A stretch of DNA of 64,000 nt, taken from contig CM041465.1 in assembly GCA_023213395.1 (NCBI GenBank), forward strand, positions 38,199,741 through 38,263,740, given 5' to 3'. The notes under the pieces were generated by a model. That model had not been told where the DNA came from. It did no database searches and saw nothing but the letters and a program-made list of their open reading frames with translations. The translations under genes were made by a program, and so were the position numbers. The stretch comes from Cycas panzhihuaensis (lineage: Eukaryota > Cycadophyta). Of the stretch, positions 1 through 13,089 are shown in pieces (position 1 is the first letter of the stretch; each line of letters starts with the position of its first letter).

Positions 1-175
1 GAGAATGTTGGCATTTCATATCAGTGTGATTGGTTCTAATTTTAGTGTTATCTACTTGTAAATATTAGTACAATGATATAACCTACATGTAAAAAAAGTT
101 TTGATGCCTGAATGAAGCATATGACATAAATTTTGTCTTGTCAATTCATTTCTTAGTATTGAATAGTGATGAATG
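1..175. other. Flank of element E1, nothing recognised
   Basis: AT-rich sequence with no reading frame or repeat that I recognise. The last five bases, GAATG at 171-175, are the left copy of a probable 5-bp target-site duplication of E1; the right copy is AAATG at 4805-4809 (four of five match). Confidence 0.5.
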
Positions 176-499
176 TGTTAGAAAACATAACTAAAGCAAA
201 TAAGGTCGACAAGATCTTTCACATCAGGCAGATATCAAGCAAGAATAGATCGCATAGGACACCACATTGCTGTGGGAAACCCTTATGGGTGAAAACCCAC
301 AATTGATAATAATTCGCATTATGACAAAATGATGATCTATAAAGTTGGACTTTGATCTATATTTATAGATCTAAAGTGCCAAATATAATTACAAATTATA
401 TCCATTAGGTCACTACACCATAGAATATTCTCCACATAATTAGGCATAAAAATAGGGAGGCCCACTTTACATTAGGTGGTATTAACACATTTTCTAACA
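176..499 (-). repeat. E1 3' LTR (left)
   Basis: Starts TGTTAGAAAACATAAC and ends TTTCTAACA. Closely similar over its whole length to 4482-4804, with scattered substitutions. The polypurine tract lies immediately to the right. Confidence 0.88.
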
Positions 500-3400
500 T
501 CTCCTCTTAATATAGATGTGGGGCAATAAGGTTTATCATTGGGAATAAATCCCCTCTCAAGGATAACCTTACCCAACCTAATATGCACGAACGTCGATGT
601 AGCGATCACCAGTCAAATGTAATGGTGTATGTTTTATATGTGCTCAATTCTTTGGGAATACTCCAATAGACCTGCAACCATAAAACTCTCTCTGCACCTG
701 ACACTTGGTCCATTCAAATCAACCGTATTCCTTTGACTAAACTAAGAGGTTGAGCCACTTGAGCCAAGTGAATCGCCTCTTCAAGTCTTTATTAAAGAAC
801 GCTAATATGATACCCAACTATCTGAAGTTGCTGAAGTAAGGATCAAACATACCAATAAACATAGAGACTGATGTATAATGTCTCATCATACCTTAATCCT
901 TTTTCTACTAGACATCCTGCGCAACAAGCTTACTAACTTGCAAATTGACTAGGTTCTTGCTCCAATACAACTCTCCATTACAATTCAACACTCGCTGGAA
1001 TGTTTGTATCTATCTCAAGCTTTGACTAGAATGTTGATCCATGATCTTCCATCATCCTGCAAGTCTTCAATTGTCAACGAAATATGGGGTTGCAATCCAT
1101 GTCTCATCAGCTAACAACTCCTCATCATCAATTTATCACTAGGTCCTGCTTCTGTCTCAAGCATAATATTAGGCAAACAAACCTCCACGCCTACTCAATA
1201 ATGGCTCAAAAAAGTGAAGTAATGAAGGATAAAACTTGTAACCAAATGACACTCAATATGATACGTCAACAACTTATGAATCAACATCTAGACTAATCAT
1301 AATGCATTTCCCCTGTCAAATCACATTATTTATAAGCTAAACAACTTATAGGCCTTAAACTCTTACAATCCTACTACTGCAATCTTCGTCTAAGATGTGT
1401 GTACCATAATGCACCAAAGGAAATAGATGGAAGGCTTCTGACTTGGTCCAAACATAATATATGAAGGGAAAATATGCCATGAACAATATCGACAAGGGTA
1501 CCCATACTTGTGTACTACAACTTCTGCCAATAAAACATGGGAGGCAAACCACAACATGCACCAAACCTTACCATCTACATCATGATACTTACCTATAATG
1601 CAACCTGACAGGCCAATTATACATACCATAACAAAGGCATAACAAATTTTAAGGCATCTCGTCTTAGACCTTTTCATTCACATGTTAAATTTTATCAAAC
1701 ACTATGTCTTGGTTCCACATTATACTTGTTCATATATGCACCCATGTTGAACCAACATCAAACAAGGCCACAAACCTCATGCTAAGAAGAGTCCAACTAG
1801 CAGAGTATAATGGTCCATTATCAACTAATAACCACTCATATAAGCAAATTCTGAACTTTATCACCTCATACACATTTAATGCAACATAACTCGAATGTAA
1901 TTGAATCAGAACACTCATTTCACAAGACAAACCACACTTATTTCCCTAAATAATCACATAAACACAAACTTTGTGCAATGATCTATGCCACACTCAAATA
2001 GTAATAGAGTTTGCAATAATTTGTAGTTAAGATATCTCATGCTCTTACTCGCCCATCACTTGCCTAATTTCACCCAAACTCGCTCTTAACCTTGTTCAAT
2101 CTCGCCATTCTCTCGTCCTTGAACCCTGCCCATCAAGCTCGCCCTCAAACACACCCAATTAACTAGTCATGTAACTTATATGGAACAAGTTTACCTTCGC
2201 CTCATCTTGCCCAACAAACACGGCTCAACTCACCTACTCTTGCCCATAGAGGAAGCATGCTTAATGCACTATCTTCATCTCAAATTAAGTCACCATAATA
2301 TCACCTCATAACACCCATGTCATCACCATAATACTTCTCTCATACAATTGTATGTAAGAGACTCTTATTTTACCATTATAAGTCATTAAGAGTGCACCAC
2401 AAATCATCAAATAGTCACCTAAAGAGTGACATACCACCTTATTATTACTAAAAGATTACAAAGTTGATATATTTAAACCACTTTTAAAAAAATATATTTT
2501 TATCATATACCAAAAAATATTGTAAAATGATAAAGTATATTAAAAGGAGGTATTAATATACCAAAATAACTTCAATCAAGATAACTTTAATAAAAAAAAG
2601 ACAAAAAAGTGATCAAGTATCAAAATGATTTATAAAATGCAATGATTAAAAAGGTTTATATAAAAACGACGGCTTAATATATTTTTGAAATATATATCAA
2701 AATATATCAAAGACATCGCAGATAAACAATGAATATTCATAATAATATATAAGAACAACGGCTAAAATTATATTCACGAGCGAACTGAATATATGATACG
2801 AGTGGCGCGAATAAGCAGAGATTATATGATCACGGGCAACGGCGAACATAATAAATGTCTACGCGCTATGCATAATATGAAAACATCACGGCTGTTAAAT
2901 TTATCAAAACCAGCGGTCCAATCAACACTATATCAATGAACACAGCTCCAATATTTACTACGTCTATGTAGCTTGCTGGATGTCTTGATATAAACAGGTG
3001 ATTGTGAATATTCATATGCATTTAGGTTGTCATTAATAAACGGTAGCACCATATTAATACGTACGATAATTCGCATCTGTGAGCAAAAATATTCAATGGA
3101 CGGCTGATTATTCAATGGACGAGCAAACTGAATAATCACGCAGCTGCAATTGTTAATAATCCACGGGCACATATGTAATGCACATATTAAACGACGGCTG
3201 TGAATATATCACGACCGATTTTAAGTTGATAAATAACGTAATAATATGAGAATACGACTGTAAATCTGGGTACGCAACAAATGCAGATGGGCGACTTCAT
3301 ACACATAGCCAAAAACATTCAAACTCAAATATAAAATGAAAGGCAAATAATAGATATCAGATGAGGACGGCGAGCAACATGGGTGAACAAATACACATTG

Positions 3401-4470
3401 GGCGACGTCAACATAATTTGTGTATATATACAGCAAGCACAACCGGGCGGCTATACACAAACGAGCGATCTTCGGACAAACAAAATATATTAATATATTG
3501 TTATATTAGAGAAGGACGGCGCAAACAGTTGTGCGAGATGAAATATAAATCTTAAATGTATTCCAAATCTGGGTGATAAAAAATAATTTTAAATATATAT
3601 ACCACCGGCTGCTAAAATTATCAACGTAGACCAATAACAAAGGGTAGAAAACACTTATATAATAATAAAGGTAGAAAACACTCAGGTCAAGCTGTATATA
3701 ATTCAGATGGTGAATAGAGAATATCATCACGCAGAGACAAATAATATTCACACGGATGATAAAAAACAGATAGTTAAATATAGCACTTAGGCAATTAATA
3801 ATCATTACGTGAACACTAATATAAATATGTAGGCTCAAAGGAAGGTAGTTGTATATACATAGTATTAAATATATTAAACTATTAAAAGGGAATATAAATG
3901 TAGTAGAATAATATATTAACTCAGATAATATTGTGTATATTGATAGCCGTAATTTATATAGGTCTCTATACGGTGATTAAATATAATATTCAAACTCTAA
4001 AAATATTAAATAGGTGAATATTTAATGAGCATACTTTTATTATTGATTATAATATTATTTCATGACTCTACAATTGATCTGTTATTGACTATAATATTAT
4101 TTTATGGTTTTACAACTAATTTGTTAGGGTTTTTTGCACTCTCCCATTGGTAAGAGAACACTGATAATCATCTTAGGCATCCAAACTTAGTGGTATCATC
4201 AAACGGGAATCTAGCACCTTTAACAGGCTCAAACGACACTCACATGGCTAACAACAGAGTCAGAACTCATTCACACACCTCCATATAACTTAGAGTACCT
4301 GCAGACAAGAATAGAAGGGTCTTGGGATTTTTCAGCGATCACCTGCATCTCCATGGTTGTTTTGCAGGGTCATTGGACACGCCAATCTGCTAAGAGTAAG
4401 TCAGCATAACCTGGTACCATCAATTGCACCTTCAACAACATTCATCATCTACCTGTGCACAACCTACATA
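500..4470. other. E1 internal region, non-coding
   Basis: About 4 kb without a supported gene. The first 2 kb is moderately AT-rich and the last 500 bp has mixed composition. Between about 2640 and 3620 the sequence changes character: runs of ATAATATAT alternate with short GC cores containing CGGC or GGCG (for example near 2670, 2757, 2840, 2888, 3100, 3195, 3368, 3440, 3518 and 3607). Open frames here, such as 2933-3172 or 3506-3838 on the minus strand, have no domain similarity and are judged to be chance. Confidence 0.6.
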
Positions 4471-4481
4471 CTCTGATACCA

Positions 4482-4804
4482 TATTAGAAATGTAACTAAA
4501 ATAAACAAAATCGACAAGATCTTTCACATCAGACAGATATCAAGCAGGAATAGATCGCACATGATACCACATTGTGGTAGAAAACTTTTACGGGTGAAAA
4601 CCCACAAATGATAATAATTCATATTATGACAAAATGATGATCTACAAAGTTGGACTTTGATATATATTTATAGATCTAAAGTGCTAAATATAATTACAAA
4701 TTACATCCATTAGGTCACTACACCTAAGAATATTCTCCACATAATTAGGCATAAAAGTAGGGAGACTCACTTTACATTAAGTGGTATGGACACATTTTTT
4801 AACA
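4482..4804 (-). repeat. E1 5' LTR (right) with adjacent PBS
   Basis: Direct repeat of 176-499. On its left, 4471-4481 reads CTCTGATACCA, the complement of the standard TGGTATCAGAG primer-binding site, with no spacer. The LTR begins with TATTAGAAA, a mutated TGTTAGAAA. Confidence 0.88.
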
Positions 4805-4809
4805 AAATG

Positions 4810-5655
4810 GTTGTATATAATATGGGTATATCACAATTCTTAATCGAATGAGGTTAATCTTCAAGTCTAGCCACTTTTTAGAGATGAACATTAGCCATGG
4901 ATATAAGAAGAGACATAACCATTAAATAGAGTTATTGTCAATTTGGTTAGAGGAGTTGTCATTTCATTTTGGAGCGTTGTCATTTGATTTAAGATAATTC
5001 ATATATATATATATATTAAGGTTTAAAACCTTAATATATTCCATATCCAACTTAAATAAAAAATTTGACATATGATTAATCACACGTGAGGGGGAAAAAA
5101 GGTACATTTGAGGAAATAAAGCAGTCACCCTTTGGAAGATATTCCACTTTAAAATTTTTAAAATTGGAATAAAAACTAGAGGGAAAACCAATGTGAATAC
5201 AACACTTGATTATTTTGGAATAAAATTTAGTATTTCAAATGAAAATTTGGTGACGTTTTGTGATTTTTGTTAACACTTACCATTTAGAGGCCATTACATA
5301 TAGCCAATTGAGTGATTTGCTAATTTAAAATTTATTTTTAAGGGTTTTTTTACTAATCGAATAGTGTTGGATGTAATGTGATTATCCTTGAGCCTACAAT
5401 AAATGTGTATTAAAGCATGTGAGAAAATGAATTAATGTGAAAATTCATTTTAAAAGATTATGATGCATGTAAGGGGCAGTGCTATGCATTTAGAGAGTGT
5501 GAAGCTATATATGGGGTGCAAAGATCATACATATAAAGCATGTGGCTACATATATAGTATGTGAAACTAGTATGAAGTGTGGAAGCCATATGCAAATCAT
5601 AAAACATCATATTTGAAGCATTGGAGCACTATCCTAGAGTGTTTAAGGGGGTGCA
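4810..5655. other. Intergenic AT-rich spacer
   Basis: No gene, RNA or transposon domain recognised. It contains a short TA microsatellite near 4998-5016. The stretch 5460-5650 has loosely repeated phrases around 'gaagc...atat...gtgtgg', which may be an old decayed repeat. Confidence 0.4.
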
Positions 5656-6012
5656 TATTATGGTATGGCATATAATGAGGGCAATAATTAACAGGATTAA
5701 CTATAAAAATCTTAGCAACTAGTTCTAGAAATTTTGATAGATATTTATTCAATAAAATCTCACACTCAATAATCTTTACTTCTCACTTATACTTCATCAA
5801 TTACAACTGACTTATATTAATTGTACATAATAATTATAAGAATATTAATCCTACCTAAATTAACAGGTGTAAGTTAAGAGTTGTAATCCCTATTGACTCA
5901 TCACTTTCACATAAAATAAATTTAATTAATATAATAAAAAAATTATGAGTGGGGCAAGGGTGTCTATAATTTAAAGTTATGAAACCATAAAATAAACATG
6001 AAAATCTAACAT
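5656..6012 (-). repeat. E2 3' LTR (left)
   Basis: Matches 11656-12031 through most of its length, for example the shared phrases around 'aactgac(t/c)tatat' and 'ccattgactcat'. Ends TCTAACA directly before the polypurine tract. Confidence 0.8.
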
Positions 6013-9000
6013 TCCCCCTTAATGTTTATTTCATTTTTTCTAACACCTAAACCATCCATGAGAGTCTGGAATCTATCACGTGTTAAAGGTTCGGTGAAGA
6101 TGTTAACCAATTCTTCTTCTGGAAGCTTGTGCACCATCTCTATTACACCTTTTTAGATCAACTCTTGAATGAAGTGATGGTGTACCTCGATATATTTGGT
6201 GCAAGTATGAAACATAAAATTTTTAACAATTTTTAATGTACTATAATTATCATAGTACAAGATAGTTAGTTCTAATTATTGTAGTCCCATATCCTCTAGA
6301 ATTTGATGTAACCAAATGGCTTTTGTAGTTGTTATAACTATAGCCTTATACTCCACTTCAATAGAGGATAAAATAAAAATTGATTTCTCTTTGTTGTTCC
6401 ATAAGACTGTAGTTGAACCCATACTAAAATAATACCTATAAGTTAACCTTCTACTATCTACACATTCAACCTAATCAAAATTTGTGAATCTTGATATCTT
6501 AAAATTATTGTTATACTTGAATATGAGTCAATCCTTTAAGTATTTAAAGTTTCTCTTTGCAGCTTTCTAGTATCTCTATTTTGGCGATGTGATAAATCTG
6601 AATACTATTCCAACTATATAAGATATATCAAGTTTGGTAGTAATCAAATATATCAGACTTTCCACCAATTGCTTGTACAATATATCATCAACATTTACTC
6701 TACCATCTTTTTCTGTCAATCTAGAACCTATCCCCATGAGGGTAGGTATAACTTTATAATCTTCTATTCTAAATTTTTTTATAATTTCCCATATATACTT
6801 AGCCTACAAGATAAAGACATGTTCATGGCTTTGCCATACTTCTACTCTAAGGAAGTAATGTAAAATTCCTAGGTTAAATATTTTAAAGTAATGATTAAGA
6901 TCTACCTTCAAGCAAGATATTATATCGATATCATTACTTCTGATTAGTAAGTCATTAATAAATAACACCACAAGTATGATTTTATCATTTTTGCCTTGAT
7001 GTATATATTTAAGTCAGCTGGAGATCCTCCAAACATATTCTTCTAAAAGTATTAATAATTTTTTCATACTAAATTCTAGGAGCCTACATCAGGTTATGTA
7101 AGGCCTCCTTTAGTTGGCTTACCAAGTGCTCATGGCCTTTTTTAACAAAGTCAGGTGGCTACTCCATGGAGACTTTTTCATTTAGCTCCTTATTTAGAAA
7201 CACAATTTTCATATCCATCTAGCATAGTTGTCAATTGAATTATGCATCCTTCACCATAATGAGCTAAATGACATTCATCTTTACAATGTGAGTGAATGTC
7301 ACTTGGTAGTTGATTCCTTCTTATTGTTTGAAGCCTTTAGCAACTAGTCATGCTTTATACTTGTCTACAAATCCATCAAATTTGAACTTGATTTTATAGG
7401 CCCACTTGCATTTAATTGCTTACTTTCCAGTAGGTACTTCTACTAGATTGAATGTATAATTTTTCTTGACTATTTGGACTTTAGATTCTATAGTGTCATA
7501 CAACTTCTTTTCTTTCATTACTTCTTCAACTGTGAATGTCTTATATACATTCAATACACTTACTATAAGTGCCATATTTACATATTTAGATGGTTATATT
7601 TTTTATTTTTACTTGCCCTAGGGTTTTGGTAATATTTTCGCAACATCCTCCCTAGTTTTTAATTACCATTTTAGAAGCTTCTTCTTTGATGATGAAGGTG
7701 AATACTTTATATTTAATAACTTCTTTAACTCTAACTTCTTCAACTATATCTTTGGATCAAGATTAACTTCTAGAAATTGCAATGATTCTAATTTTGTTAC
7801 TTTACCAATATCAAAAGATTCATACTCTGGTTGGATAATATCATGTAAAGAATTGCATTCATATATCTATTCAACCTAGTTCTCAACATCAGTTGGACTA
7901 ATATCCTAAGTCTGATCTTCTTGAGAGATCACATCACAAGTTATGTAAACTTTTCAAGTTGATAACTTGTGTACTCTATGGGCTTTGCTTTTCTCAAAAT
8001 ATACAACAAGGATGTATTTTTGTCATATAACTTTCATCGTTTCTCCTTGGAAATGTACATATATGTTATATACCCAAAATTTCTAAGATGACTTATAGTT
8101 AGCTTCTTTTTCTGACCAAGCTTCCTTAGATATCATATTTCTAACAGCCTTGGTAGTGCTTTTGTTAGTTATATATACAATTATATTGATGACTTTTACC
8201 CATAATAAATCAGTTACATACTTACCTCATACCATGGCTTTGGCTTTTTTAATTAGAGTTTTGCTCATTCTCTTAACAAGTCTATTTTATTGAGGTATAT
8301 AGGCAATAATAAACTACCTCTTGGTTCCATGATCCTTGCATAACTATGTAAATTTATTTGAGGTGTATTTACCCCCATTATCAATTCATAGGACCTTAAT
8401 TTTTAATCCATTTTTATTTTCCATCATTTCCTTAAACTATCTAAAATAGATGAAATCTTATGATTTTTCCTTTAGTGGAAAGACCAAGACTTTCTAGAAA
8501 AATTCATTGATAAAGGTAATCAAATATCTCACTCCATCTAGTGAAACAATAAGCATTGGTCCATAAATATCTAAGTAAACCAATCCTAACTTCTCTTTTT
8601 CTCTCTACTCCTTTTTTTTAAAAAGTGCTCTCTATGTTGTTTTCCAAGCATACATGGTTCACACAAGAAACCTTTACTATTTATTATGGGAATACTGTGT
8701 ATCATTTTAACTTATGCATTAATCAGAGACTGATGTAATTCAGATGACTCGTGTGTTCATGGTACAACTTTTGTATTAGAGACACTAATAGGAATGCTCT
8801 TTGTACATATGATTTTCGTTGTAGTTTGTATACATTAGTTTCCATGAAACCCATTTCTACAACATTATTTAGTTTATCTCAAACCATACATTATCCTTGA
8901 GCAAATGTTATACTCATATCTTATTGTTCAATCTCCCCAATAGAAATAAGGTTGGCCTTTAAATTTGGTCAATATAAAAAAATTGTCTACATATTATAAT

Positions 9001-9515
9001 TCTCTATTGGGCATAATTATTAGCACTTTTTCTACTCCATTGACCTCCAAATATGTGTCATCACTAATAGTGACCTTCTAATTTGCTTCTATATTCAAAA
9101 GAATCGTTCAATCCTTCCAATCATGTGGCATGATGCACCAGAGTCAATGAACCAAACATCTTGTGTATTTGAGTCCATTTTGTATGTTACACTAATTAAT
9201 TATTTTAAAATCTTAGTAGATGTATTCTCAGTTGTCTTTAAAACTTGACCACATTACCCAAGTGGTCATTGTTATTACTATTATTGATATTGTTGTAACT
9301 GTCTCTTCCATTGAGGTTGCTTCCACTATTGCTGATGCTGAGATGAATTTTAAGATTATTATGAATGTTGTTACTATTTCCAATAATCCTTTTTAATGTG
9401 TCCTAATTTTCCATAGTGATAACACTTTGGTCTGTATTTCTAAACAATATAATTTGTAGGACTTATGAGTTTTTGTATAACTACATTCATTATAACACCT
9501 CTACTAGCCATTTTT
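6013..9515 (-). pseudogene. E2 Copia gag-pol remnant
   Basis: Read on the minus strand, the recognisable pieces from 5' to 3' are as follows. A CCHC-like zinc knuckle, CYHYGKLGHIKKDYW with its first Cys pair altered, is at about 9385-9440. An aspartic protease motif, WFIDSGASCHM, is at 9121-9160. A GAG-pre-integrase motif, CEPCMLGKQHR, is at about 8625-8685. An integrase core around a degenerate TDNGGEYTS is at about 8340-8400. A reverse transcriptase start around DKYKA and VAKGFKQ is at about 7340-7420, and its catalytic box has decayed from YVDDL to FINDL near 6950. The RNase H end with VNIFTEPL and a GLGV-like motif is at about 6020-6150. Stops and frameshifts are frequent throughout. The gag part before the zinc knuckle is not recognisable. 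Confidence 0.82.
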
Positions 9516-11640
9516 AAACATAAAGTAAAAAACAACTAGAAAGTATGAAGAACAAACACAAAAATAAAGAAAAAAAGGGTTATACAAGTAAGTCTATGTA
9601 TAGGTAGATGATAAGAGTGGTTGTCTACTTCAATCTACTTGTAAGTAACTAGAATACCACTAAAAAAAACTTGATTTTTCACTAAAATTTTATACGAATG
9701 TACAACATGTGGCCACTGCTAAATCAAAGCTCTTAAAAACCTAGTCACCGTGGTTTTTTTTTTCAAAAATAGGCTCATGATAATCCAAAAATAACTCTAG
9801 CACTTAAATAACCATGTAACTGGGGCTACAGGTAGGTGGTTGACTTGTAGACTTCAAATTTCATTATAATTCAATTCAATGTAAACAAACTTTATAAAAA
9901 GTTTAATACTTTTTAATCTAAAGCTAACTTAAAATATTCTAAAAGAATATTCCTCCAATTGAGCGAGGGTAGGAGATTGACCCCTCCATAACATCAATAG
10001 TATATGACGAATGAAGTTATTTTTTGTCAAACTTCCTTTTCTATAGTGTAGTTAGACTAACGATAGTTAATATGACAGGTTATACTGAGCAATTTTGTGG
10101 CATCTAACATTAATGGGCATGTACAAATCAATCATCTTCTTCCTTCATCCATGTTTGGTCCCCTTTGTCTCAATTTGGCTCTGTTAACCTTCTATAATAA
10201 ACCTTTAAGTCTCTAGTAACCTCTATTTGGCTTGTCTTAGTTTTTATTTGGCTATTCTGAATATTATTTACTTGACTTAGGAAAAATCTATAGAACTAGT
10301 CACAAAAATAAAAGGTTTTAAAGGTGCGATCAACGGTCCATGATGTCTTTGATCTATGTATGGCTCTTATCTATATTTACTACAATTTTACTCTCTTGTT
10401 TTGGAATCACTACATGTGTTTTTGATTGATTAGTGTGCATCTTGATTGCATGGGCATGGGCATGATGAATGGTTGCTTACATCTTTTGCTTGGCATCTGC
10501 TATGATGGTGTTTACAGCCTATGGGGGATTTCTTATTTGTTATATGTTTGCCCGATATGCCCTACATATCTTTGTTTTCTCACAGTGGCACCTTTGCATC
10601 TATTGGCATGATAGTAGCTTAATTTTACTCCTTTGGGCGAAGCTTATCAACTCAGTATCCTATGAATCTCTGCACCTACATGTCTTTGCATATAGGCATC
10701 TCTCTACATGACTCTGAGTGCTTGATTATGTGTTCATTCTCTTTGAGATTATGGCCCTCTACATTAGGCAATTGGGCATGTGCTTTCTCTACATCTCTTC
10801 TCCTCATGAACATGCTATGGTTCGATCAACTCTTCTTTGTCTTTGAGCTCTTCGTTGAGTAGCCATTCATCATAGATCATCATTGGATTGTTGTTTGCAT
10901 AGACATTTCATTAATTTACAATTTGTGGGTTGGCGGGTCATTTGAGCACTTCACTATTAAAAAAAAAAAAAAAATTATATAGTTTCAAAATTATATATTA
11001 TATGTTTTTAGAGTATTCTATAAAAAATACTCTTTTTAATAAAGAGCACTTTTACGAAGGTTTTCAAAAAATACATATTAATATTCTTTTTAATCTCTTT
11101 GTAATCTTTTCATATCACAATATTATGCCCAATATATAATCTTAACAATGATTAGCAACAAAGATCCCTTGGACAATAGAAATTTTAGTGGCAAAACAAT
11201 GCTCACTACTTTTTTTACTTAATCACTAGTAGAGATCACAATTTAATATTATTCTTTCACCCAATAAATTTCATCAAAAGAGGAGGATACTATAATAAAG
11301 GTCTTCATAAACTTACTTTGAGCATGCATGTCAATTTCCTTGTCTGCATGTGATATATATTAGAGTGCATGTTACATATATTTGTCTACCTACCTTGACA
11401 AGCTTACATGTAAACCTGCTTGGACATATTTTCTATTGCATGTGTTCATTCAATCTTATGATTAATATTTAGCTACCTGCAATCTAAATTCAATAACATG
11501 CATGTTAGAATTTGTCTTAATAACTAAATAACTTAGCTACAAAACATAATTTGATGTATCTCCAATACAAGAGTCTTCATCAACTAATAGAGCTAATGCA
11601 TTAATAATAATTACAATTGAAAAATACACTATAAAAATAG
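9516..11640. other. E2 5' leader or gag region, unassigned
   Basis: About 2.1 kb between the E2 primer-binding site and the first recognisable E2 coding remnant. It is longer than a usual Copia leader, so either gag has decayed beyond recognition or another element is inserted here. Open frames at 10426-10862 (plus) give hydrophobic, Cys/Leu/Tyr-rich translations of T/C-rich DNA and are not credible proteins. An A14 run lies near 10961-10974. Confidence 0.45.
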
Positions 11641-11655
11641 CTCTGATACTACGAA

Positions 11656-12031
11656 TGTTGCAGTAAGGCATGCAATAAGGACAATACTTGATAAAATTAA
11701 CTATCAAAACCTTAGAAATTGGTTCTAAGATTTTTGATAAATCTCTATTCAATAAAGTCTCACATTACATCATACTTAATAATCCTTACTTCTGACATAC
11801 ACTTTCTCAATTACAACTGACCTATATCAATTATGCACAATGTATAAGAACATTAATCCTACTTGACAAGTGTGAGGTGAGAGTCATAACCCCCATTGAC
11901 TCATTACTTTCATATAAAATAAGCCTAATTAATATAATTCAAAATTTAAGGGGGCGGGGGAGGGAGGGGGGGGGAGTGGTCGTCCACAGCCTAAAGTTAT
12001 GACCCCACAAAATAAGCATTAAAGTCTAATA
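11656..12031 (-). repeat. E2 5' LTR (right), with G-rich tract
   Basis: Direct repeat of 5656-6012. It carries a nearly pure G tract at about 11948-11977, absent from the other LTR, where the matching place reads 'gagtggggcaaggg'. The extra guanines account for most of the length difference. Confidence 0.8.
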
Positions 12032-12970
12032 GTATAGACATTCAAAACATAATAAAAACTCATATCTCAAAGTTATCATGAAGTTATTCATATTTGTTGG
12101 GTAGCCTTTGCTTAATTACAGAAAAAAATGCTAAACTCATCTATAGGTGTAAAGCTTTTTGTAAATGTGTGACATGTAGAGAAGTCACAGAAGTGGATTC
12201 AAGATGCTTTCCAGAATTGGGCATATTAACTATTTGTATGAATGATATGAATGAGACTTAAATGGATGAAGTTTATCATTATAAGCTAACATAATTACCA
12301 TTGATTCTAAATTAGATAACACTAATTCACAACCTAAATATGAAACATAAGTCCCATATTCATGTTAGTTTAGAAACTTAGCAAAAATATCCTTAAGGGG
12401 GGATATATCAGATGCAGACAAGACAAGGACAATTCTAGCCTTCACTTCAGATTTTAAACTGTAGACTAAATTACCACTTTCGCATTAGAGGAGGAGTTTA
12501 GAGTTACAATATAAGTTAACCACTCATAGTTAATACTAAGTGATGATTAATTAATGTTAAGCCAAAGGCAATAAATACTAAGAGTTGCAACTATTAGTTA
12601 ATGCATTATTTAGAGTGTTATAGAAACCCTTACATGGTATTTGTAATATGTGTCAACCATATCAAGGAGGATGTATCAATTAAGAATTGAAAGAAATATA
12701 GTCAACCATTTTTTATGTAAGGTTTTTTTTGCTGAAAAGTATAATTACTATAAGAAGGAACGTTATAAGGAAAATAATTATTGGTTCAAAAGAAGAGACT
12801 AATAGAAAACAAGCCAAGATGATAAAGAAAAGAGTATTGTTATTCACTGTACAAAAGTCTTAATTTGACTTATTGTATTAGTAGAATAGAGAGGCTCATA
12901 GATCCTTAACTTGAGTCAGTAGAAACATATCTCTTTTTATAAGAACAACTTTATAATATGGGAATCAAAT
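12032..12970 (+). pseudogene. E3: Copia gag/protease remnant, left half
   Basis: Most of this stretch shows nothing. Near 12729-12800 a plus-strand frame reads like a decayed Copia zinc knuckle followed by the basic segment that usually follows it (KYNYYKKERYKENNYW). The expected cysteines are mostly lost. After the LINE, the frame continues at 19700-19830 with a segment resembling the Copia protease linker that ends in VYYV. I therefore think the LINE landed inside an old Copia copy, but the similarity is weak. Confidence 0.4.
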
Positions 12971-12986
12971 TCTAATGATGCCAAAA
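12971..12986 (+). repeat. LINE E4 target-site duplication, left copy
   Basis: TCTAATGATGCCAAAA. The right copy at 19690-19705, directly after the poly(A) tail, matches at 14 of 16 positions, including the first ten. Confidence 0.8.
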
Positions 12987-13089
12987 GTAGTTAGGAATAT
13001 AGTGGAGACGGGAGACTGCGATTGGTGAATTAGGGTTTCAACGACAGGCGACGGTGCACTGTTTCAAGCGTGTTTCAGCTCGAGTGGTG

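Larger units (their letters stand above)
176..4804 (-). mobile_element. E1: non-autonomous LTR retrotransposon
   Basis: Two similar direct repeats of about 324 bp (176-499 and 4482-4804) bound a 4-kb interior. On the minus strand, TGGTATCAGAG (4471-4481) abuts the right LTR; this is the usual initiator-Met-tRNA primer-binding site of plant Copia elements. A purine-rich AAGAGGAGA stretch (500-510) abuts the left LTR as polypurine tract. These signals fix the orientation as minus. The interior has no gag, protease, integrase or reverse transcriptase similarity that I can see, and only very short reading frames. It must have relied on enzymes from another element. Terminal bases TGTTAGAAA/TTTCTAACA are inverted as in LTR elements. 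The right LTR has lost the perfect TG. Confidence 0.85.
5656..12031 (-). mobile_element. E2: decayed Copia retrotransposon
   Basis: LTRs of about 357-376 bp lie at 5656-6012 and 11656-12031. The minus-strand primer-binding site TAGTATCAGAG is at 11641-11651, and the polypurine tract TAAGGGGGAA (minus) is at 6013-6022. Between them, minus-strand remnants appear in Copia order: zinc knuckle, aspartic protease, GAG-pre-integrase, integrase, reverse transcriptase and RNase H. All frames are broken by many stops and shifts, so this is an old inactive copy. The possible target duplication (GTGCA at 5651-5655 and GTATA after 12031) matches at only three of five bases. Confidence 0.85.

Noticed and set aside
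1355-1677. Overlapping minus-strand open frames with hydrophobic, Cys-rich translations
   Set aside because: Inside the non-coding interior of E1, with no domain similarity and no splice or start context. Judged chance.
10426-10862. Three overlapping plus-strand frames resembling small membrane proteins
   Set aside because: T/C-rich DNA gives Leu/Phe/Cys-rich translations in every frame. Located in an E2 leader; no conserved motif.
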